Source: Tubiluchus corallicola (lineage: Eukaryota; Priapulida; Priapulimorpha; Priapulimorphida; Tubiluchidae). Taken from it: 64,000 bases of DNA. A program made the position numbers and the translations under genes. The notes beneath the pieces are model-generated. The model saw only the letters and a list, made by a program, of their open reading frames with translations. It made no database searches and was not told where the DNA came from. Where the stretch lies: the NCBI GenBank assembly GCA_030141605.1, contig JAQGDQ010002379.1:312001-376000 (forward strand), read 5' to 3'. Within the stretch, counting starts at the first letter, position 1. The number at the start of each line of letters is the position of its first letter. This document shows positions 55,561 through 64,000 of the stretch, piece by piece.

Positions 55561-57110
55561 ATGTAAAATGTACAACAGTCGTCGTATAGAAAAATATAAT
55601 CTTAAAGTGAACAATACAAAGACCAAAGAATACGTTATACCCACTGCTAATTTAAACATCAACAATTCTTCCTAAATATCTTTTAATGACACAGATAAAG
55701 TCAAGGAATACATTATTTAAAAATGTGTATAGTTACCAGTCTCATGAAGAAGTGAAACAGCTTTGTACAAAAATGGGCAAATTTTCCAGGATTTCAAACA
55801 TGTGGTGTAGATGAAATTGATAAAATGCATCTGAATTGCATATTAAAAGAATTTTGTAATAAACTTAAATCAATGTACAGAAAACTATTTTTTACAAAGC
55901 TACATAATGATCCTAGACACAGTGATGGCAAAAACAAACTAAGATTTTATAGATATGTAAAAATCAATAATGAATTAGAAGATTATTTCAAAATTATTTC
56001 TAATGAGAAACAGCGACAAATGATTACGAAATTACATAACAGCGAATATGACCTGGAAATAGAACGATTTAGATATCAAAATAAAAAAGGGCATGAAAGG
56101 CTTTGTCAATACTGTCACAACAATAGCTCAAAATTAGTAGAAAACAAATTATATTACCTTTTTACTTGTCTTTTGTATAAAGATATTAGACAAAAATATG
56201 AGCATAAATATATCTTTGCAAAAAGGTAACATATACTCAGTAATGTGGTTTTTTTCTAATTGCAAACCCAGAAGACCTTATTCACTTTGGAAACTGCTTA
56301 AATGAATGTGATAAAAAAGGCAGTTATATCTTGGTGGTAATCTGTGAGTGCTGGATAAACCTTGTGCTGTGATTGTGTAATTTAATCTCGTTTGTGATTA
56401 TATTAATTATTTAGGTTTTGTGTTTTTACTACTACTTTGTAGTTGTAGCATAAAGTTTTATTTCGTAAGAGCACATAATTTCTTATTAGATTTAAGTAAG
56501 TTGTACAAACTCGTGGTTTTGCAATGTTGCATAATTGCATCTGTATTTGTTGTTTTTCGTGTTTCTTGTACTTTGACTTTTTTGCAATTGTAATTTTTTG
56601 CCATGATACGCTATTGTATTTGTGCAATAGAACAAAATTGAAATTGAAGATGCGGTAATGATTCGTGGAAAAGATGTAAATAACTTGGTAACTTGTAAGA
56701 CACCGATGCCCACATACAAAGAAGGAAAATTCTTAAATTGTCTGCTTATTCACATATCTCAATGATTTTTGATAACAATAGACTTTCTCTTGAAACCAGA
56801 GTCCGGATTCTTTCAACTTTAGTTGAATCTGTGTTTTTGTACACTGCTGAGCTATGGACAATAAAAGTTAAGCAACAGAAGGACAGTTGATGCTTTTCGA
56901 AGACGTCTCTATAGGAAATTACTCGCAATTAAATCGCCTGATAGAATATCCAATGATGATCTGTATAATGCAGTCAAGAAGATTCCTGGTAGTAGACAAA
57001 TACAAGTAAGAAAATTGCTTTGGATTGGGCACACACTAACAGTAAGATTACCTCCTCTTCCTATGGTATTGCATAAAGCTCTTGAAACGACAAAAAACCA
57101 AGAGGCTGTC
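55561..57110 (+). pseudogene. Older LINE relic (unit 2 copy), split by a younger LINE 3' end
   Basis: About 55540-55640 and 56645-57110 match the relic of unit 1 at 38382-38760 (GGAACTGCAAGATGTAAAAT; ACACCGATGCCCACATACAA; CTTGAAACCAGAGTCCGGAT). Between them, about 55640-56645, lies another element: a 134-residue open frame (55825-56229) with KNKLRFYRYVKINNELEDYF and a C-x-x-C pair (LCQYCHNN) followed by LFTCLLYKDIRQKY, the C-terminal zinc-binding region of a LINE ORF2 (His of the motif changed). Its 3' UTR ends AAAATTGAAATTGAA, a usual LINE tail. Confidence 0.5.
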
Positions 57111-57241
57111 AACTAGGCTGACGTATTTAGGTTTTTGGTACAGATTTATGATCTAACATGTACATTAGGCAATTTGATACAGACATCATACTATATTCAA
57201 AATTTGTAGCTGCATATTTGCCATTAGTTTCTACTCAACAG

Positions 57242-57358
57242 ACCAAGATGACAAGTTTAAATAAGGGATGCACTTTGCCTTTATATGTGGTGGATGCTTT
57301 CACAAGCCAGGCATTTGCTGGAAATGCTGCTGCTGTATGTCTAGTGTCACACAATCAG
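57242..57358 (+). CDS. PBLD: PBLD copy 2 exon 1
   Basis: 3' splice site (tagtttctactcaacag) six bases before the ATG at 57248, as in copy 1. It encodes MTSLNKGCTLPLYVVDAFTS and then QAFAGNAAAVCLVSHNQ; NAAAV is closer to the family's NPAAV than the NATVV of copy 1. Confidence 0.5.
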
Positions 57359-60300
57359 GTAAATTAATGATGATCTGTCATTAACAAACTTTTCGTCTTA
57401 ATTTGTTTTCAGCTATTTTTATTGCACTGTTCTTCACTGCAAATAACTTGTGGTCCTGTAGCACAAACTCAGTCAATGTATGTGTCTTAATCGCACTCTT
57501 ATTTATGTAAAGATATGAGTTTTTAACTACTAACTGATAATGTTTTTGTTATTTATTTATGTGATTAACTCAATGAATTAACTGTGTTACAATAAATAAA
57601 TCATTATATTATAATATTTAAATCGCAGGCTTGCATAATAAAAATCACTGGTTTATTTTTAGAAATATTGAAACAAATTTAACAAGTTAGTTGAAAACAA
57701 AAGTGTCCATTTAGTCACAGCTGAAATCAATTTGTAATCAATTAAACTTATAACATCAGTCATAATAATGTCAGGATAATGGTGACTGTGCCTTTAAGTT
57801 ATGTTTGTATTTGGATCTATTATAATAGTAGGTGTTTTTCATGAAGATTTAGTATAATTTTAAGTGACAATTACAATGAGTATCAATGCAGAAAATGCAT
57901 TTTGTTGTTGTTGTTGTTGTTGTTTCCGTTTCTACGGAGGCTTTGTAGTTTCTTTCTGCAATTCGAATAGATATTCTGAGTATTATTTGAACTGTACAAA
58001 ACAGGAGATATGTTATATGTTCAAAATCTATTCCAAACAGTCCGAAGGCTGTGTTGTTTTTATTAGTTGAATTGTGGTGTAATCTGCATTTCTTGGGTTA
58101 TATTATTAAATGGCTGTAGACATTGTGATGTATATAGTCATTCGGTTATTCTATTTTAGGTAATCGACGATGCAAAAATGCAAAAAATTGCTTTCGAAAT
58201 GAACTTGTCGGAAACCTGTTTCATTGCACTGCCAACAGAAAACGATTCGTTCAAGAATTCTTCCCGGTTTGGCCTGCGATGGTTTACCCCTGCCTGTGAA
58301 ATCCAACTGTGTGGTCATGCCACTCTTGCTGCTGCCACGGTGCTTTTCTCTTGTGTTGGTAAGTTTGCTAAGCAGGACAGAAATGTAAATCTAGAAGCTG
58401 AACCTGAGTCAGTGCTACTACATCAGCTGACACTCACAGTAAATCAGCCAGCTGGAGTTCACCATTAAGAATGACAGATTTTGATTCTTATGTCCTGCAG
58501 CAACAATTTAGCGTTAGTTTGAATAGTTTTATTTGTGAACTGGCTTAAGTGATTCGACAGCACACCCCTTTATATGCCATATATCTCTCTATATCTCTCA
58601 TATTTTATGTACTCACAATGTTAAAAAAAATCTCCTGGCTTATAATCTGGCAACTCTAGCAATGGATTTATTGCAAATATAATTTAAATCCAACCCTTGG
58701 CAAGGCTTATCTGGATTACCAACAAATCAATACTAAAATACCAAAATGATCCAATACGTGTGGCTAATGTTGCCTATTTGTGCATTTTATTTAATTTTGA
58801 ATTGACTGCTTTCTCATTCAAATATTTCTGAAGTTTAGTATCTCTGCCAGCACACGTACAATATGACCGCATTGCGACCAGTGATTTCATCATCATCATA
58901 AGCCCGTTATGTCAATTGTAGACATTGGGCAGGCAGAACTCTAAAATAAAAGAAATCTGCCCTCAAAACAGGTAAACACAGCAGTAATCTAGCAAAAAAA
59001 CTGGACACTGCTATGCCAGTGACTTGTTCGCAAGAGCAAAAATCTTCACAGCTGGCAAAAATGTCAGCTACCTCGACTTCCGTCACCGAGCGGCTGGCAC
59101 GACTAAAGCTGGGTTTCTTATCTGCTAGGTCGCCTGTAGAAATAAACCGACTGGAGCTGAGCTGAAGCGGTATGGCTCTGGCTTCTATGTCGATCCCTTA
59201 AGTATTTTTCACGTTGTCTTGAAAATCAGGGAGTTTTTATTTGCCAACCTAATACCAAACGAATTCACTGTGAATTTATTTGTGTGCTAATGCGTTTACT
59301 TCAAATAAGCTTCCATGCAGTTTTGCTTTTTTTCTTCTATTGTTTTTTTAGATTGTGTGCCTTTTTTGCATTTTAGGACTTAAAGCATTCCGCTGTTTTC
59401 AGTTCTCATCATATTTGGCATTTTCTTAGGAGACTGTCAGCTTTCCCTTCTTTTCATCTGCACTTTAAAAAATTGGAAAAGGAAAATAGTGCCTGTTAAC
59501 CATATTCTAAACCATATTCTATTCCAATAATGAAATTACAATTAGGCATTGCAATATTTGATTGTATTGCTAATCCACTAATGCTACGATTAGGCTCTAA
59601 ATATTTGTGAAATTGATAATCATTATGATAGGGGGGTCTGAAATTAAAAGGCAGCTAGTGAATATATCTACAGCTATGTAAATTATTACAGGTAACGAAT
59701 TTACAGAGATTACATTTGATACGCTAAGTGGACCACTTGTTGCCAGAAAAAAAGAGGACAATTTTATTCTGCTAGATTTTCCTGCTAATCCAACTATTAG
59801 TGTTAACAAGGAAAATGTTAAAGATCTTTTAAAGGTACCTACTGTTTTGAATGACCTGTAAAACAAGTTTGCCTGGGTTTTTGTTGTAAGTAATTTTATC
59901 ATTGAAGCTTTTAGCAGGTAGGTGGTTGACAGTTTGGAAGACATTCTGACGCCTTGGTATATTTATGTATTTTAGGAAATTTCCGGCGTTACTTGTTTTA
60001 ACTGTGTGTGCTGGCCATGTTTTTCAAATGTATCATATGGGCTGTTTTTTTTTGGCCAATAGCTAAATTGCATCTTTGCACAGACTTTTTTGAAGGCATA
60101 TTACTTAGTATTATCTTACTTGTATTACTTAGTATTACGCTTTCTTGCCTGCAATACTCATGTAAATAGAAAAGACACATTTTCTAGCTTTATGTAAGTA
60201 AAGGGCTTTCTTGCCTTTTATGACAATTTTTTGGTGTTTTAATTAATCCTATTCAGTTTTCGAATTTGCCTGAAGAGGGGAGACAGCATGAGAGGAACAT

Positions 60301-63300
60301 GGAAACTATTCAAAGGTGGGATGGGGGTGGGGGGGTGGGGGGTTACAGTAATGGTGGCAGTGAAGCACTTGCTGTTACTTTAATGTTTCTTTTTACTGGC
60401 TGTTACACACACGTGCATGCACGCACGCGCACACACACACCCACACACACGCACTGTTACATAATATAGTAAAATATATCATATCACTCTTTTCGGTGAT
60501 TCTAGATTGCATAGCACTCCTACAATAGGACTAGTTGAAGTTTAGCAAACAACTATCACAATTACTAACCTGACATTCTGTGCATTAAATTTAGAAATCC
60601 ACAGATTAAAGATACGAGACAATGCCGCTATGATAAAACTAAGGGTGCATTCAGACTAGCGAGTTTTCTGTTGGGAGTTTTTCTCTAACACCAAACTTGC
60701 AAGTGTGAACTGCTTTGCGAGTTACTATCGACAAGTCATTGCACACTTTCAGACAGTTGCTACGAAATGATTTCCTGTTTAGTGTGAACAGTCTCAGCGA
60801 GTTACTCTTGACACGGCTCCCAGTGAATAGAGGAGGAGTATCAGCTGGTGCTTACTTCATGTTGGAGAATTTTGTTCTTTAGTCTGAACGTGCTTGCGAG
60901 TTACTTGGCGAGAAAATTTGTTAGTATGAATGCTTCATTACTCTCAAAAGCAGTGCGACAAAATATCAACATTCTTGCAACAGTCAAGTCATCTAAATTC
61001 TTCTTTGTAAAAAGTATTTTGGTCCGAACTTTAATACACTGTAGAATCTTATGTGAATGTTTTTTATAATACAGGTACTTGTTGGAGATTTACCTATTGT
61101 TGATGTGGAGTATGCTCCTGTTATACAACAAATGATTGTGTGTCTTCAAGATTCTGTGTCCAGGTGTGCATGTTGATAATTTTTTATTTGGTTTGTCGTG
61201 TGTCATTCGTTTTGCACTTTTCATTAGCTTTCATGTTATTATACATACTATAAAATTGCTGCAAATTGTACAAATCTGCAATTAATCTCTATTTCTATGA
61301 AGTGTGTTTGTGTATGTTTGTTTATTTGTTTGCTATAAAGTCCTGTTTTACTTATTTAACTTCAAATTTGGTCTATTAAGTTGCTAATACATCACACTCC
61401 CCATTGAATTATGGGATATGTACAGTTATGTGTAGAAATCAATTAACAAAAGCTGAAGACAGTCTACTTTTTAACTTTTGGCAGGAGCTCTACTTACATG
61501 AAAAAGAATTTAAAATACACTATGTTTCAGTCCATTGTTGGGTTCAAATTCTGATTGGATGAAAATTTTTCATTGTCTCATTCTTCATTCATTAGTCATT
61601 GATGTTATTATTGTTGTAAGTATAAGGCTTCATGTGTGTGTGTGTTTTACCTTCAGGTAAAAGGAAAAAGTTATGTGAGTAGCAAGTACATGTTTGCTGC
61701 ATGTCTGGTGCTCTTAGCATTGTGCTAAAATGTGTTATTTTTAGTCTACTTCTTTTGTAATCTTTGCTGTGCTGCTTGTGGTTGTATTGTACAGTGTCCA
61801 GAAAGGTAATCCCCCACTTTGCCAGTTATCTTTTTGCCAGTCTACTTTTTCACCAGTCTACTTTTTTGCTAGTCTACTTTTTTGCCAGTCTACTTTTTCG
61901 CTAGTCTATTTTTTGCCAGTTTTCTTTTTCGCCATTCCACTTTTTCACCTCTCCACTTTTTCGCCAGTCTTCTTTTTTGCTAGTCTATTTTTTGCCAGTT
62001 TTATTTTTCGCCATTCCACTTTTTCGCCAGTCTTCTTTTTTGCCAGTTTTCTTTTTCGCCAGTCTTCTTTTTCGCCAGTCTTCTTTTTCGCCAGTCTATT
62101 TTTTGCCAGTCTACTTTTTCGCCAGTCTACTTTTTCGCCAGTTTTCTTTTTCGCCGGTCCACTTTTTTGCCAGTCTTCTTTTTTGCCAGTTTTCTTTTTC
62201 GCCAGTCTTCTTTTTCGCCAGTCTTCTTTTTCGCCAGTCTATTTTTTGCCAGTCTACTTTTTCGCCAGTCTACTTTTTCGCCAGTTTTCTTTTTCGCCGG
62301 TCCACTTTTTTGCCGGTCCACTTTTTCCCCGGTCCACTTTTTCCCCGGTCCACTTTTTCGCCAGTCTTCTTTTTGCCGGTTTTCTTTTTCGCCGATTTTC
62401 TTTTTCGCCAGTCTTCTTTTTCGCCAGTCTACTTTTTCGCCATTCTACTTTTTTGCCAGTTTTCTTTTTTGCCAGTCTTCTTTTTTGCCGGTCCACTTTT
62501 TTGCCAGTCCACTTCGTTAGGTTAATAATGATTAACAATGAAGACTTGACGCTTTAAATGCTTTGTGAACGGAAGATATAAATCCTACAGAGCGTGCCAT
62601 ATATCACTGGATTTGCACTGAAATGATGAATCTGATGCACTGTGCCAAAATCGCGAGTCCAATCGAAAATTTAACATTCAGAATCTGCTGTTATTTTCAT
62701 TCTGAGATGTTTAGTTTCCGAGATATGCACCTTTTTGGAATAACTTAAAAATATACATAGCTAGTCCACCAAATTTAGTATGCTTGTAGTTAGGGTAGAG
62801 GGCCACCTCAGGTTGTGACCCTGTGACCCTCCTGAGTTATAACCCAAAAATCATCAAAAGAGGTCTATTTTTGAGAAATAGTTACTCCTGCAGGAAGCGC
62901 CATCTATTCAAACGAAAAAAAACATGAAAGTACTATGCCTTGGCTATCAGTAACTTGCTTAGCTTTGTCGAACACTGAACCATTGCCCTTTTACAATGCC
63001 ACAAACATGCCATTGTCTGTATAATGCTTAATATACTTAACATATACGACAGTTGCAAAGATTAGTATCTTCAATACTAATGAATAAAAGTATCATCACC
63101 ATGTTCGAATGCATATACATTGTACGTTCTTTGTCACTCAGGTTAATAGTGAGTGGGGGCAACCGGCAACCAGTTTTTTAAATGACTATCAATTCATTTA
63201 GTGAGCAGGTCCCATGTTGCTTAATTTTGCAGCTAATGACACACTGTGAGCAACAAGCTAATTCTGTCATTCATGATGAAGCAATAAAGATACATTTATT

Positions 63301-63478
63301 TTCAGGGAGATGTTGGAGGCAAGAGCACCGGATAGTTTTGCTCTTCCTGCAGCTAACACGTCCCAGATGAAACTGCACGGTGTCCACTTGACGGTTAAAG
63401 CTCCGGCCGACTCCGGCTACGACTTTTATTCCCGCTGTTTTTTTCCCTGGGATGGACTGCTTGAAGATCCAGTTTGTG
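57248..63478 (+). CDS. PBLD: PBLD copy 2: PhzF-family isomerase-like protein, canonical active site, 3' end outside window
   Basis: join(57248-57358, 58160-58358, 59692-59834, 61075-61163, 63306-63478, ...) gives the first 238 residues, all in frame and closely similar to copy 1. Exons 6 and 7 would follow beyond 64000. The active-site segment reads EMNLSETCFIALP with Glu55 (GAA at 58211-58213), and CGHATLA is canonical; copy 1 differs at both. Exon 5 ends DFYSRCFFPWDGLLEDPVCG. Intron positions and phases equal those of copy 1. Inferred to be the paralogue that keeps the ancestral catalytic function. Whether it has an intact 3' end cannot be judged here. Confidence 0.5.
57359..58159 (+). other. 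PBLD copy 2 intron 1
   Basis: Aligns along its whole length with copy 1 intron 1 (41566-42360). Contains a (TTG)n run near 57904-57922, one or two units longer than in copy 1. Nothing else seen. Confidence 0.5.
58160..58358 (+). CDS. PBLD: PBLD copy 2 exon 2 (active-site exon)
   Basis: Acceptor ttctattttag; donor TTG|gtaagt. 199 nt. It contains EMNLSETCFIALP, FGLRWFTPACEIQL and CGHATLAAATVLF. It retains the S-E-T and GHAT residues expected of PhzF enzymes. Confidence 0.5.
58359..59691 (+). other. PBLD copy 2 intron 2
   Basis: One decayed 60-bp unit (about 58400-58450), no MITE, the shared element right end (about 58536-58663) and the dispersed repeat (about 58724-59190). Shorter than copy 1 by the MITE and two 60-bp units. 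Confidence 0.5.
59692..59834 (+). CDS. PBLD: PBLD copy 2 exon 3
   Basis: Acceptor aattattacag; donor AAAG|gtacct. 143 nt. It differs from copy 1 in protein by Phe for Met (EDNFILLDFP) and Asp for Glu (NVKDLLK). Confidence 0.5.
59835..61074 (+). other. PBLD copy 2 intron 3
   Basis: Aligns with copy 1 intron 3 but has a single 66-bp unit (60139-60204 plus an 11-bp partial). A G-rich run near 60315-60345 and a CA microsatellite near 60420-60453 are present. No exon seen. Confidence 0.5.
61075..61163 (+). CDS. PBLD: PBLD copy 2 exon 4
   Basis: Acceptor tttttataatacag; donor TCCAG|gtgtgc. 89 nt; the protein is identical to copy 1 exon 4. Confidence 0.5.
61164..63305 (+). other. PBLD copy 2 intron 4
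   Basis: Aligns with copy 1 to about 61658 and again from about 63208. Between these points are a short unmatched piece, the 16-bp minisatellite (about 61810-62517) and roughly 690 bp of unclassified sequence (62518-63207). Confidence 0.5.
61810..62517. repeat. 16-bp minisatellite (CTTTTTCGCCAGTCTA type)
   Basis: About 44 units of 15-16 bp, e.g. CTTTTTCGCCAGTCTT and CTTTTTTGCCAGTCTA, with GGTCCA and TTTT variants forming higher-order runs. Absent from copy 1. The 262- and 182-residue open frames through it are repeat artefacts: a 16-bp unit cycles through all frames every 48 bp. Confidence 0.5.
63306..63478 (+). CDS. PBLD: PBLD copy 2 exon 5
   Basis: Acceptor acatttattttcag; donor TTTGTG|gtaaac. 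173 nt. It encodes EMLEARAPDSFALPAANTSQ, MKLHGVHLTVKAPADSGY and DFYSRCFFPWDGLLEDPVC. This is the last exon of this copy inside the window. Confidence 0.5.
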
Positions 63479-64000
63479 GTAAACAATGTGCATTGTTTAT
63501 GTAAGAATGAATGGACATACTATTTAAATATATGAATTAATTATAATTATCTTTGCTTTAAAGTAAAGCTAAACAAAAGAAATTATGTTTATTATTCAAC
63601 CGTCAGTTGCTACCACACCAGCTGACTCACACAGTAAATTAGCTAGCTGAGTAAAAAGTTAAAAAGAGCTTCTGGGGAATGTTCTCGATGTGCTCCATTT
63701 TGCAGTGTCTATGTTTGCCAGTAAGTGGCGTATCTACTGGTGTTCTTTTGTAACCGGGGCGAAAGACACAGGCAAGGTTTGGAGTGGAAAACAGATAGAG
63801 TATCGGCAGTGGGACTGATACAGGAAAGTTGTAGGGTGTGAAGAGAACCACCTAAACTGCAAGGGTGCCCAAATCAATACCAAAACACTAAAATGATCCC
63901 ACACGTGTGTCTAACGTTGCATATTTGTGTGTTTAATTTTGAATTGACTGCTTTCTCATTAAAAAATTTTTCAAAGTTAGTATCTCTGCCAGCACACGCA
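63479..64000 (+). other. PBLD copy 2 intron 5 (part)
   Basis: Aligns with copy 1 intron 5 but has an extra piece at about 63598-63700 that includes a unit related to the 60-bp minisatellite of intron 2. The dispersed repeat starts at about 63868 and runs off the window. Confidence 0.5.

Larger units (their letters stand above)
53528..64000 (+). repeat. Tandem segmental duplication, unit 2 (runs past the window)
   Basis: Second head-to-tail copy of the unit beginning at 34987. It keeps the left block (53528-54625 against 34987-36250), the older LINE relic, and PBLD exons 1-5 with largely alignable introns. It lacks the solo LTR of unit 1 and has its own LINE insertion (about 55640-56645) and minisatellite (about 61810-62517). 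Confidence 0.5.

Noticed and set aside
61769-62557. 262-residue Phe/Ser-rich open frame and its companions in other frames and on the other strand
   Set aside because: They are artefacts of the 16-bp minisatellite, which is open in all three + frames and absent from the paralogue.

Overview
This is a eukaryotic window, almost certainly from an invertebrate animal. It is AT-rich and its coding sequence sits in short exons with GT-AG introns. Two recognisable genes lie in a background crowded with microsatellites, MITE-like elements, a SINE, LINE fragments, a solo LTR and a P-element relic. I cannot assign a phylum. No bacterial operons, CRISPR arrays or rRNA genes are visible.

Left half (about 1-35 kb, + strand): the 3' two thirds of a calcineurin A gene (catalytic subunit of the Ca2+/calmodulin-dependent protein phosphatase 2B). 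I placed nine constitutive exons between 11244 and 31602. Their phases chain without a break into a 334-residue C-terminal part ending in a normal stop. Exons for the N-terminal dimetal site were not found in bases 1-11243, so they lie upstream. Three extra exons or exon candidates sit where the regulatory tail is encoded: a second calmodulin-binding exon (25747-25846) that is phase-incompatible with the canonical one (28577-28664), a symmetric 96-nt cassette (26139-26234), and a 9-nt microexon (29891-29899) at the place where vertebrate genes have an alternative 10-residue exon. Together they suggest a splice-controlled regulatory module.

Right half (about 35-64 kb, + strand): a head-to-tail tandem duplication. 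Unit 1 begins near 34987 and unit 2 near 53528. Each unit carries a PhzF-family isomerase-like gene (PBLD homologue). Copy 1 (41455-51424) is complete: seven exons, 296 residues. Copy 2 (57248 to the window end) shows its first five exons, and the last two lie beyond 64000. Copy 2 keeps the S-E-T motif that holds the catalytic glutamate of PhzF proteins. Copy 1 reads P-I-T there.

The two units act as an internal clock for repeat insertion. A 355-bp solo LTR with a 5-bp target duplication is in unit 1 only, and unit 2 keeps the empty site. A 66-bp minisatellite has five units in copy 1 and one in copy 2. Intron 4 holds a broken P-element/THAP transposase in copy 1 but a 16-bp minisatellite in copy 2. 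The stretch between the duplication border and each PBLD gene is filled with nested LINE fragments.

[Form note: the answer gave no feature confidence values; the uniform 0.5 is a placeholder required by the schema, not an estimate.]
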